This document shows, piece after piece, positions 1 through 8,048 of a DNA stretch of 14,233 nucleotides. Each line of letters starts with the position of its first letter. The stretch's first letter is position 1. The position numbers were made by a program, and so were the translations under genes. The notes under the pieces are model-generated. The model did not search any database and was not told where the DNA came from. It saw only the letters and a list, made by a program, of their open reading frames with translations. The DNA comes from DASQDN01 sp035630195 (GTDB lineage Bacteria; Acidobacteriota; Terriglobia; Bryobacterales; Bryobacteraceae): the NCBI GenBank assembly GCA_035630195.1, contig DASQLD010000592.1, positions 1 through 14,233 of the forward strand. Reading direction: 5' to 3'.

Positions 1-21
1 ATCCCATCAGGGGTAGGGTCT

Positions 22-966
22 ATGTGCTCGCAAAAAAATAGGCCGTGCACTCCAAAGCCCGGTCAAACTTCTTCCAAGCCCGGAACAGCGCCCGCGACAG
101 TCGGAGAAACAATAGCGGCCTATCGACGTCGCCGAATTCGGCAACGTACCGGCGAACCTTGGTCACAGGAAGAGCTTGCACTTGCCTGCGAGACGAACCA
201 GGCACACATCAGCCGGATTGAAAGTAACCGCAAACACCCCCAGTATTCAACCCTGGTTCGCCTTTGCGAGGCGCTCGACTTGCCCGCGCCCAAGCGATCT
301 TATTTGCTAGCGCTAGCCGGATATCCCGTTTATCCGACACTCCCCGGACCAGCGGATGTGGAACGGCTGACTTCCGAGATCGTCCCAGTCCTTCAGAGAT
401 ATTCGTATCCAGCCCTACTGATGGACGTTGGGGAGCGAGTTTGGTACGTCAATCCCTTGCTTGCGCAGATGTGGGGCGAGGCACTCGGCGGAAGCGATCA
501 TGGGGAGTGTATGCACTCAATTCGGGGGAGGCGGACACTGGAGTTTGTCTTCGACCCTCGTTTCATGCCTGTCTGGAAGGGTCTCGTGCAGAATCTGGAG
601 CGTGTGATGGATCGGTGCGTGAGCTTATTCTGGCGCGCCTACCACCTTCATCCCCAGGAAGCGGACATGGATCAGGTCCTGGTGACGTTGAAGTGCGTGC
701 CGGAGTTTTTGCAACGCTGGCAGGATCTGGAAGAAGGGAAAGAAAACCTTCTCCTCGTAGAACACGACTGGTTGCCTATCAGACATCCACGCTTCGGCAA
801 CCTGCGTTTCATGATTTGGCGTACCACGCTCGCCACCGATGAACGCTTCATCCTGGCGCACTTTCCTCCCGCAGACAAACAAACACGACAGGCCATCAAG
901 CAAGCCATTGAAGTGCCAGCCGCCGGATTTCCATGCATGCGAGACATTGTCGGCTGTAACCCATAG
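22..966 (+). CDS. XRE-family transcriptional regulator with MmyB-like ligand-binding domain
   Basis: Cytoplasmic DNA-binding regulator of 314 residues. Residues 27-98 form an XRE-type helix-turn-helix: a basic helix (AAYRRRRIRQR) is followed by WSQEELALACETNQAHISRIE and the typical R-KHPQYSTLVRLCEAL stretch. Residues 112-285 resemble the MmyB-like, PAS-like ligand-binding domain: YPALLMDVGERVWYVNPLLAQMW matches the family's usual 'PA-vld-r-dvlawN' opening, and FRFMIWRTTL-like and FILAHFPP-like strands follow. Proteins of this architecture are thought to sense a small, possibly hydrophobic ligand; the ligand here is unknown. The first 26 residues are a Pro/Lys/Thr-rich tail without a domain. 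An AGGGG at 9-13 lies 8 bases before the ATG. The frame stays open to base 1, so a start upstream of the window cannot be excluded. The gene sits 18 bp before the DUF1501 gene on the same strand, so it may control that operon and itself. Confidence 0.88.
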   Translation: MCSQKNRPCTPKPGQTSSKPGTAPATVGETIAAYRRRRIRQRTGEPWSQEELALACETNQAHISRIESNRKHPQYSTLVRLCEALDLPAPKRSYLLALAGYPVYPTLPGPADVERLTSEIVPVLQRYSYPALLMDVGERVWYVNPLLAQMWGEALGGSDHGECMHSIRGRRTLEFVFDPRFMPVWKGLVQNLERVMDRCVSLFWRAYHLHPQEADMDQVLVTLKCVPEFLQRWQDLEEGKENLLLVEHDWLPIRHPRFGNLRFMIWRTTLATDERFILAHFPPADKQTRQAIKQAIEVPAAGFPCMRDIVGCNP

Positions 967-984
967 GTTTACTATACAGATAAG

Positions 985-2406
985 ATGATACGTGTTGACC
1001 GAACTGTGTCCAGGCGCGAGCTGCTCGCGATGTCTGGCCTTGGCTTCGGTGCCATCGCCGCGGCGACTCTGCTGCAGGCAGAAACAACTCCTAACCACAC
1101 GGATCTGCAACCCCGTCCCGGGCACTTCGCCGCGAGCGCCAAGGCAGTCATCCAGATGGTCCAGAATGGCGGACCCAGCCAGATGGACCTATTCGACCCG
1201 AAACCGGAGCTTACCAAGCGGGGCGGCCAGCCTCATCCGGATGGGGTGGAAATCCACCAGCCGGACAATCAAAACATTCTACTGCCGAGTTCGTTCGAGT
1301 TCAGCAAGCATGGGCAGTCCGGCATGGAGCTTTCCGAGATCCTGCCTCACCTCAGTACGATCGCTGACGACATCTGTCTGATCCGGTCGATGCATACCGA
1401 GCACAACAACCATCCCGAGGCCCTGCACATGCTGCTTACGTGCAAGATCTTCCCGGGCAGGCCAGTGGTCGGTTCATGGATAACGTACGCGCTTGGAAGT
1501 GTGAGCCAGAATCTTCCCGCCTACGTTGTGCTGCGGGACCCCGCGGGCTACAGCGTGGGCGCGCGTCTGCTCTGGTCCAGCGGATGGCTGCCTGCCCTGT
1601 ATCAAGGCGTGGAGTTCAGTTCGAGTGGAACGCCTGTTCATCACCTCAAGCCTTCGCGGCCGCTGCCTCCGACCGCGCAGCGCCGCAACCTCGATTTGCT
1701 GAACGGTCTCAACAAGATTCATAGCCAGAACCATCCGGGCGAAACTGAACTGGACGCCCGCATTCAGAACTTCGAGTTAGCAGCACGCATGCAGCTCGCG
1801 GCGATGGACGCGCTCGACCTCTCCAAAGAGCCCGAATCTGTGCGGAAGCTCTATGGCCTCGACAACCCGATCACGGCGCCCTATGGTACCCGCTGCTTGA
1901 TGGCTCGGCGGCTTGTTGAGGCCGGCGTGCGATTTGTCCAGATCTTCGTGGGCAAAGGCCAACCCTGGGATCATCATGCGAATCTCAAGCACGATCTGCA
2001 GCAACTCTGCGCCAAGACCGATCAGCCTTCCGCCGCGCTCGTAAAGGATCTCAAAAGCCGCGGTTTGCTCGACAGCACGGTCGTCATGTGGGCAGGCGAG
2101 TTTGGACGATTGCCGACCACTCAGAATGCGGATGGGCGGGACCACAACCGCAATGCGTTCAGCCTGTGGTTGGCCGGCGGAGGGTTTAAACCCGGTCTCG
2201 TTCATGGAGCGACTGACCACTTCGGATATAAGGCAACAATCGACCGGGTAAGCGTTCCTAATTTGCAGGCGACCCTTCTGCACACACTCGGCCTCGACCA
2301 CTCTCGTCTCACTTATCCGCATGGCGGACGACTCGAAACTCCCACGGAAGTCTCAATCACCGGGGCTTCAGTAGTACGCGAGCTGCTTAAGAACCCCAGT
2401 ATCTGA
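985..2406 (+). CDS. Tat-exported DUF1501 family protein
   Basis: A 473-residue protein, full length for DUF1501. The N terminus is a twin-arginine signal: SRRELL with Arg10-Arg11, then a hydrophobic stretch (LGFGAIAAATLL) ending near residue 32, so it is probably exported folded. Family hallmarks are visible: GGPSQMDLFDPKP at 62-74, MHTEHNNHPEALHMLLT from residue 136 (usually followed by G-K, here C-K), GEFGR at 371-375, GRDHN at 384-388, then LAGGGFKPG and GATDHFGY. DUF1501 is a distant relative of the sulfatase/alkaline-phosphatase superfamily; no activity is established, and the His/Asp-rich motifs suggest metal binding. The family is commonly encoded beside a DUF1549/DUF1553 protein, as here, where the next gene starts 1 bp after this stop. 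No clear Shine-Dalgarno precedes the ATG (only GATAAG). Family assignment is firm; function is unknown. Confidence 0.93.
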   Translation: MIRVDRTVSRRELLAMSGLGFGAIAAATLLQAETTPNHTDLQPRPGHFAASAKAVIQMVQNGGPSQMDLFDPKPELTKRGGQPHPDGVEIHQPDNQNILLPSSFEFSKHGQSGMELSEILPHLSTIADDICLIRSMHTEHNNHPEALHMLLTCKIFPGRPVVGSWITYALGSVSQNLPAYVVLRDPAGYSVGARLLWSSGWLPALYQGVEFSSSGTPVHHLKPSRPLPPTAQRRNLDLLNGLNKIHSQNHPGETELDARIQNFELAARMQLAAMDALDLSKEPESVRKLYGLDNPITAPYGTRCLMARRLVEAGVRFVQIFVGKGQPWDHHANLKHDLQQLCAKTDQPSAALVKDLKSRGLLDSTVVMWAGEFGRLPTTQNADGRDHNRNAFSLWLAGGGFKPGLVHGATDHFGYKATIDRVSVPNLQATLLHTLGLDHSRLTYPHGGRLETPTEVSITGASVVRELLKNPSI

Positions 2407-2407
2407 A

Positions 2408-5293
2408 ATGCAGAGATTGAACTTTCTAATTTTGCTGGCCGGTTGGGCCACGTTGTCAGCTGCGGAGTCGTCGCTGAGCTTCGAACGCGATATTTTGCCG
2501 ATCTTCACTGCCAACTGTTTCAACTGCCATGGGGGCGGTTCTCTGATAGGGCTTGATCTTCGTACGGCGCAGTCAACTCTGCAGGGAAGCCACCAAGGAT
2601 CGGTCGTGGTGAAGGGCTCACCGGAGCAAAGCCGGCTCTACCAAAAGGTGAGCAGTCGCACGATGCCTCCTCCCGCCTTCAAGCTGAAGCTCACGGACAC
2701 AGAAATAGAGACGATCAAGAGATGGATCGCTGAAGGAGCGCCGCACACAGAGATTAAGAATGAAAACTTGCAGGCAGCAACGGAGCAGTTCGACAAATTA
2801 TTGAAGCCTCTGCTGAACGAGCGATGCGCGGGTTGCCATGGCACCGGAAAACCAATGGCTGGACTGGACCTGCGGACGCTTAGCTCTGTCCGTGCCGGAA
2901 GCAAGAATGGACCCGTAGTCGTGGAGGGCGAAGCCGACAAGAGTCCACTACTACGAAGGACTTTGAACGGCAGCATGCCACCCAAGGGGTCGGGCAAGCC
3001 GTTGGACCAGGCCCAGATTGAGACTCTACGTCAGTGGATTGACAGCGCGCGTTTTGGGAGCGGAGCAACTCACACTAACCTGCGAGAGCAGTTTTCAGAG
3101 GCCGAAGCACCGGAGATCACAGCGAAAGATCGGGCGTTTTGGGCTTTTCAACCGCCCGTGAAACGGGCCGTGCCCATGCGCGGGAACAAGGAACTGGTCC
3201 GAAATCCGATCGACGCATTCGTACTCGCTAAGCTCGAACCCAAAGGGCTGAGTTTGTCGCCAGCCGCCTCTGACGCGGAGCTATTGCGGAGAGCTTATCT
3301 CGACTTAATTGGACTTCCTCCGACACCGGATGAGATCAAGTTATTTACGTCCGACACGCAGCCACGCGCCTATGAACGAATGATCGATCGTCTTCTCGAA
3401 TCCAAGCAATATGGGATCCGCTGGGGGCGGCACTGGTTAGACTCAGCCGGCTATACAGATACTACGGGGCAAGAAACAATCTTTGAGGGCATCTGGCGCT
3501 ACCGGGATTATGTTGTCGAATCCTTCAACGAAGACAAGCCGTACGATCGTTTCCTCGTGGAACAGATTGCCGGGGACGAACTCGTGGACTGGCGGTCAGC
3601 TACTAAATATAGTCCGGAGATTCTTAAGCCGCTTATCGCTACCGGGTATTTGCGCAGCACATTCGATCGCACTGACGCCGACATCACGAATCTGCCGCAA
3701 GAACGATACGATGTCTTGATCGATCTCGTGGACAAGGTCTCAAACGGCTTACTGGGATTGTCGGTTGGGTGCGCCCGCTGTCACACGCACAAGTTCGACC
3801 CGATTCCGCAGCGAGACTACTATCGAATGATGGCGGTGTTCAGTTCGGCGTACAATCCTTGGAACTGGACGACGCCGCAGGAGCGTTTTCTGCCCTCTGT
3901 GTCCAAGGCGGACAGGGAAGAGATTGATCGACACAACGCTGAACTGGAACGCCCGATAGCTGACTTGAAAAAACAACTCGCTCGCTTGCGAGCGCCGTAC
4001 GAGGAGCGGGTGCTCGATGCCAAGCTGATGCTTCTGCCCGAAGCGATTCGCGTGGATACAAAACTAGCGGTGCAGACCCCCAAAGATAAGCGAGACACCG
4101 TCCAGCAGTTCCTCGCAAAAAAGTTTGGCGCCAGCCTGGAAGTGAAGCCAGCCGAAATCGATTCCGCCCTAAATCCAGAGGACAAGAAGGTCAACACACG
4201 ACTGAATCAGGAGATTACAACGCTTAATGGCTATAAGCGATCGTATGACAAGATCCAGGCATTGTGGGATACAGGCCCACCCCCCTCAATGCGCCTTTTA
4301 CAACGCGGTGTACTTGCGTCGCCGGGCCCGAAGGTAACGCCCGGCTTCCTCGCTGTTCTCAGCCCACCGGGAAAAACAGACACGGTACGCCCTCAAGACG
4401 CGCAGGGTGAAACAAGCGGACAGCGGTTGGCGTTCGCACGTTGGCTGACAAGCCGCGAACACCCACTCACCGCCCGAGTGATGGTGAACCGGGTTTGGCA
4501 GCACCACTTTGGCAAAGGTATTGTCCAGACTCCCGACAACTTTGGGCGCATGGGTGCGCCGCCGCCGCACCCCGAGTTGCTCGACTGGCTCGCAGTGGAT
4601 TTCATGGAGAACGGCTGGTCCCTCAAGCGCCTCCACCGGCAGATCATGGTTTCGGCTACTTATCGGCAAAGATCCCGCCAGACTCCGGAAGGCAATGCAG
4701 TCGATCCGGATAATGCGCTCCTATGGCGAATGAACCTGCTGAGGCTGGAATCGGAAACGATTCGCGACTCAATGCTGGCAGTTAGCGGCAAGCTTGACTT
4801 AACGATGGGCGGTCCAGCTATTCTCCTAAAGCCTCGCCCTGACGGGCTTCAGGAAATTTCGGATGAGAACACGGCGCCAGCAAGCCGTTTTCGGCGTAGC
4901 CTCTATATCGAGGCGCGTCGTGGTTACCCACTGACATTTCTCGAAGTGTTCGATTCCCCCCTGATGCAGGGTAGCTGCAATCGTCGTTCAAACTCAGCGA
5001 CTCCGCTGCAGTCTCTTACGCTGCTCAACGACGACTTTATCGTGAACGCAGCGGAGGCAATGGCCGAGCGTTTGGCTCCTGCGAAAACGCCCGCGCAGAT
5101 TGAGCTTGCTTATGAACTCGCGCTGTCCAGAAAGCCTACCGCAGAGGAAGTGAACGCCTGCAATCGCCACATGCGTGAGCAGACTCAGGTATTCATCGAC
5201 GCAAACGTTTCGCCTGAACAAGCCGCTAGTAAAGCTCTCGCGAGCCTCTGCCAAATCCTGCTTTCGACCAACGAGTTCTTGTATCGAAATTAG
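2408..5293 (+). CDS. Exported protein with two PSCyt1-type cytochrome c domains, DUF1549 and DUF1553
   Basis: A 961-residue protein with a Sec-type signal (hydrophobic LNFLILLAGWATLSAA, cleavage near 19-20). Two consecutive cytochrome-like domains follow. The first has CFNCH at 37-41 with a possible axial Met86 in TMPPP. The second has CAGCH at 140-144 with Met190 in SMPPK. DUF1549 starts near residue 266 (NPIDAFVLAKLE, then LLRRAYLDLIGLPPTPDE). It ends with the conserved CARCHTHKFDPIPQRDYY, whose third CxxCH is at 455-459. A charged, probably coiled-coil stretch spans about 502-540. DUF1553 runs from about 674 (LAFARWLTSREHPLTARV, then NRVWQHHFGKGIVQTPDNFG) to the end. The family is found as a partner of DUF1501 proteins in Planctomycetes, Verrucomicrobia and Acidobacteriota; a redox role is inferred from the heme motifs, not shown. 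No ribosome-binding site is visible; the 1-bp gap suggests translational coupling to the DUF1501 gene. Confidence 0.93.
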   Translation: MQRLNFLILLAGWATLSAAESSLSFERDILPIFTANCFNCHGGGSLIGLDLRTAQSTLQGSHQGSVVVKGSPEQSRLYQKVSSRTMPPPAFKLKLTDTEIETIKRWIAEGAPHTEIKNENLQAATEQFDKLLKPLLNERCAGCHGTGKPMAGLDLRTLSSVRAGSKNGPVVVEGEADKSPLLRRTLNGSMPPKGSGKPLDQAQIETLRQWIDSARFGSGATHTNLREQFSEAEAPEITAKDRAFWAFQPPVKRAVPMRGNKELVRNPIDAFVLAKLEPKGLSLSPAASDAELLRRAYLDLIGLPPTPDEIKLFTSDTQPRAYERMIDRLLESKQYGIRWGRHWLDSAGYTDTTGQETIFEGIWRYRDYVVESFNEDKPYDRFLVEQIAGDELVDWRSATKYSPEILKPLIATGYLRSTFDRTDADITNLPQERYDVLIDLVDKVSNGLLGLSVGCARCHTHKFDPIPQRDYYRMMAVFSSAYNPWNWTTPQERFLPSVSKADREEIDRHNAELERPIADLKKQLARLRAPYEERVLDAKLMLLPEAIRVDTKLAVQTPKDKRDTVQQFLAKKFGASLEVKPAEIDSALNPEDKKVNTRLNQEITTLNGYKRSYDKIQALWDTGPPPSMRLLQRGVLASPGPKVTPGFLAVLSPPGKTDTVRPQDAQGETSGQRLAFARWLTSREHPLTARVMVNRVWQHHFGKGIVQTPDNFGRMGAPPPHPELLDWLAVDFMENGWSLKRLHRQIMVSATYRQRSRQTPEGNAVDPDNALLWRMNLLRLESETIRDSMLAVSGKLDLTMGGPAILLKPRPDGLQEISDENTAPASRFRRSLYIEARRGYPLTFLEVFDSPLMQGSCNRRSNSATPLQSLTLLNDDFIVNAAEAMAERLAPAKTPAQIELAYELALSRKPTAEEVNACNRHMREQTQVFIDANVSPEQAASKALASLCQILLSTNEFLYRN

Positions 5294-5300
5294 CCGATCT

Positions 5301-7154
5301 ATGGCAAGCAATCCTCTACTTCGTAATGTTGTCGTCAGCTTGATTGTTATGTCCGGCTTGTGGGCACAGAAGCCGGATGCGGGACGTTATTCGGAGTCGA
5401 AATACAAGGTCAAGCTCATCGTGGGCACGATGGTAACGATGAGAGACGGGGTGCGCCTCTCAGTAGATGTATACCGGCCCGACGCTCCAGGAACGTTCCC
5501 GGTCATTCTGCAGCACACGCCCTATGACAATCAACGCCAGGTGAACTGGTACGGCCCCGCTCGCGCCCGATGGTTTGCCGAGCGGGGCTATGTCTTTGCG
5601 ATGTCCGACTTCCGTGGGCGCTATGATTCCGAAGGCGTCTTCGACATCTTCGACGCGAAACACAAAACGGACGGTTACGACCTCATCGAGTGGCTGGCGA
5701 AACAACCTTGGTCCAGCGGGAAAGTAGGCATGACCGGTCCTTCTTACCTGGGATGGAGCCAATGGTGGGCTGCGAGTGAAGCGCCACCCTCATTGAAAGC
5801 CATTGCGCCGGAAGTGGCTCCTCCGGATCCTTTCCAGAATGGCCCATATCAGGGCGGAATCTTGGTCTGCTGGGCGATGGATTGGGGCGCAGGAATGATG
5901 GCAGGCCGCACAAATCAATGGATCGGCGAGGGCGCGTACGGAGGATGGTCCAACAACCGGGTCGCGGAGTACATGAAGACTCCGTACGTCGATCTCCCTA
6001 AGGTGAAGGGCGCGGCACATGCCCCATGGTTCGAGACTTGGATCCGCCAGAACCTCGCAACTTCCGACTATTGGAAGAACATCTCGTATCAAGGTCCGGA
6101 AAAGTACGCCCGAATAACTGTACCAAGTCTCGCCATTACAGGTTGGTTTGACGCCAACTTTCCAGGATCGTCCATGAACTACATCGGCATGAAGAAACAC
6201 GGCGCGACGGCGGCTTCCCGGAAGCCCCGTTTGGTGATCGGTCCGTGGATTCACAGCATCAACACCCGGGAACTGATCGGGTTCGATTATGGAACTGACG
6301 CTGTGATCGATCTTAATGGCGTCATCTGCCGGTGGTTCGATCATTTCCTCAAAGGCGTTGACAACGGGGCGGAACGTGAAAAGCCAGTGCAGGTGTTCGT
6401 CATGGGAGCTAATAAGTGGTATGCAGAAGAGGATTGGCCCCTACCGCAAACCGTTTTCACACGGTTCTACCTGCACAGCGGAGGAAAGGCAAATTCCCTC
6501 AAAGGAGATGGTGTTCTGAGCCAGGCCCCTCCTGGTCATGAGACGCCCGACTCATACGTCTACGATCCCGCAGACCCCACTCCCGATTCATACGACAAGC
6601 AAGGGACGCGCACTCCGGCAATACGTAGGGGTGGACATATCGATGGCCCCGTAGACACGCGAGTCAGCAGCACTCGCGATGACGTGCTCGTGTATCAGAC
6701 GCGGCCTCTCGAGACAGCTACCGAGATCACTGGTCCAATCACCGCAAAACTCTACGCCGCCACATCAGCGAAGGATACCGATTGGATGATCCGCCTCGTT
6801 GACGTTCATCCCGATGGATACAGCGCGCTGCTTGCCGATGCGGTGCTGCGCGCACGCTGCCGCGATCCCAAGAACGCCGGGGTTTATAATGCAACCCAGC
6901 TAAGCGAGATCGTACCAGACAAAGTTTACGAGTACACTCTCGATTTCTGGCGGGTGACGGGCAATGTGTTTCAGGCGGGTCATCGCATTCGGATTGAGAT
7001 CTCCAGCAGCTATTTCCCTTACTATATGCGTAATCTGAATACCGGTGCGGATAATGTTGGACTAGAAACAAAGAGCGTGGTAGCCAAGCAGAAGATCTAT
7101 CACGACAAGGACCATCCGTCGTCGGTTGTGTTACCGGTGATTCCAAAACGCTAG
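5301..7154 (+). CDS. Exported CocE/NonD family serine hydrolase (X-Pro dipeptidyl-peptidase S15-like)
   Basis: A 617-residue alpha/beta hydrolase that should cleave an ester or amide (acyl-enzyme chemistry). The N terminus, MASNPLLRNVVVSLIVMSGLWAQ, is a signal peptide with cleavage near residue 22. The S15/CocE core follows: MRDGVRLSVDVYRP, a nucleophile elbow GPSYLGW with Ser148, GWFDAN with Asp284 and GPWIHS with His318. These match the Ser-Asp-His triad order of cocaine esterase. The C-terminal third is the PepX_C beta-sandwich (DDVLVYQTRPLETATEITGP, then FQAGHRIRIEISSSYFP). Substrates in this family range from X-Pro peptides to esters and acyl amides, so the substrate is not predicted. 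The frame is open upstream to an ATG at 5175, but that adds 42 residues overlapping the previous gene and hides the signal peptide, so 5301 is chosen. It follows the DUF1553 gene by 7 bp, probably in the same operon. Confidence 0.92.
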   Translation: MASNPLLRNVVVSLIVMSGLWAQKPDAGRYSESKYKVKLIVGTMVTMRDGVRLSVDVYRPDAPGTFPVILQHTPYDNQRQVNWYGPARARWFAERGYVFAMSDFRGRYDSEGVFDIFDAKHKTDGYDLIEWLAKQPWSSGKVGMTGPSYLGWSQWWAASEAPPSLKAIAPEVAPPDPFQNGPYQGGILVCWAMDWGAGMMAGRTNQWIGEGAYGGWSNNRVAEYMKTPYVDLPKVKGAAHAPWFETWIRQNLATSDYWKNISYQGPEKYARITVPSLAITGWFDANFPGSSMNYIGMKKHGATAASRKPRLVIGPWIHSINTRELIGFDYGTDAVIDLNGVICRWFDHFLKGVDNGAEREKPVQVFVMGANKWYAEEDWPLPQTVFTRFYLHSGGKANSLKGDGVLSQAPPGHETPDSYVYDPADPTPDSYDKQGTRTPAIRRGGHIDGPVDTRVSSTRDDVLVYQTRPLETATEITGPITAKLYAATSAKDTDWMIRLVDVHPDGYSALLADAVLRARCRDPKNAGVYNATQLSEIVPDKVYEYTLDFWRVTGNVFQAGHRIRIEISSSYFPYYMRNLNTGADNVGLETKSVVAKQKIYHDKDHPSSVVLPVIPKR

Positions 7155-7166
7155 AAGTCTACGCGC

Positions 7167-8048
7167 TTACTTGATATCGACCAGCAACGATCGCTGCCGG
7201 GCGGCATGATTCTTGCGGCTCTCTTTATAGGATTTGAATGCAGCAGCGCTCTCTTCCAGCCGGCCAAGACGCTTCAAAGTTTGACCAAGTATGTAGTACG
7301 TCTTGGGATCTCCCCTGTGCAGAGCAATACTTTTTTTCAATGAAGCAACCGCTTCCCCATCCTGGTGACTTTCAGCCAGTAATTTCCCCAGCAGCAAATG
7401 GGTGCGCCAGTCGGCCGGCGCCAGTTCCACGGCTCGCCGGGCCAGCGAAGTGGCGGTCTGTAGTTCTTCCCCGTTCAACCGGCGGATTGCGAACTCCGCT
7501 GACGCGCCATAATACCAGCCGTTGCTATTCTTCGGATTCAATTCGCGAAGCCGTTTGGCGACCGTTGCGGAGTTCTTCCAATCTTGCGTTATGTCATAAC
7601 ATTCGGCAAGCAATTGGTAGCCCAACTCATACTCGGGCTTGGATCTGATAAGGCCGGTAAACGTCTCCTTCGCGCGCCCATAGTTGCGGACCGTCAAGTA
7701 CGCAACTCCCAGCGCCGACTGTATTCGGAAGGAGTCCGGCAATGTTCGTTGTGCAGCCTCAAAAACAACCACCACCGCCTCACGCGCATTGTTCTCCGCG
7801 AGCACCTGACCGAGATCGAGATAGAGTTGTTCATTCGTCGGGTCAAGCCGTATCGCCTGCTGTAAATGCTTCAAGGTCGGCTCAATCTTGCCCATCACGT
7901 AATACGCACGACCAACATTGCGGTGCCACTCCGCCGAATCTTCGCGCGGGCTTGCCAACAGGCTGGACAAACTGTCGGATTTCACCTGGCCAGGCAGCAA
8001 AAACTGTGATGTCAGGATCAGTAGGACAAGATGTGATGCTACTGTCAC
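7167..8048 (-). CDS. Exported tetratricopeptide-repeat protein
   Basis: A 293-residue TPR scaffold with no catalytic domain visible. The N terminus (ASHLVLLILTSQFLLPGQ) is a signal peptide, so the repeats lie outside the cytoplasm, probably in the periplasm. From about residue 39, roughly six to seven helix-turn-helix repeats can be seen. Examples are WHRNVGRAYYVMGKIEPTLK, IRLDPTNEQLYLDLGQVLAE, then a repeat around YGRAKETFTGLIRSKP and a last one around YYILGQTLKRLGRLEESAAAF. The start is GTG at 8048, inside the end of the upstream amidohydrolase gene: the GTGA overlap, and the lack of a ribosome-binding site, suggest translational coupling. TPR domains bind other proteins, so a partner in the same operon (the M20 enzyme or the receptor) is a reasonable guess but is not shown. 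The gene ends 12 bp from the convergent hydrolase gene; no terminator hairpin is visible between them. Confidence 0.85.
   Translation of the reverse strand: MTVASHLVLLILTSQFLLPGQVKSDSLSSLLASPREDSAEWHRNVGRAYYVMGKIEPTLKHLQQAIRLDPTNEQLYLDLGQVLAENNAREAVVVVFEAAQRTLPDSFRIQSALGVAYLTVRNYGRAKETFTGLIRSKPEYELGYQLLAECYDITQDWKNSATVAKRLRELNPKNSNGWYYGASAEFAIRRLNGEELQTATSLARRAVELAPADWRTHLLLGKLLAESHQDGEAVASLKKSIALHRGDPKTYYILGQTLKRLGRLEESAAAFKSYKESRKNHAARQRSLLVDIK

Noticed and set aside
264..842. 192-codon open frame inside the regulator gene
   Set aside because: It lies in another frame of a gene with clear helix-turn-helix and ligand-domain sequence; its own translation is Arg/Ser-rich and featureless.
3451..3461. 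Third copy of CTATACAGATA
   Set aside because: It lies within the DUF1553-protein gene and encodes conserved-looking Gly-Tyr-Thr-Asp; treated as chance and as a caution against over-reading the motif.
5175..5300. Longer N terminus for the CocE-type hydrolase starting at 5175
   Set aside because: It would overlap the preceding gene by 119 bases and bury the clear signal peptide that begins at 5301.
7155..7166. Terminator between the convergent hydrolase and TPR genes
   Set aside because: The gap is only 12 bp and no stem-loop followed by a T-run is visible on either strand.
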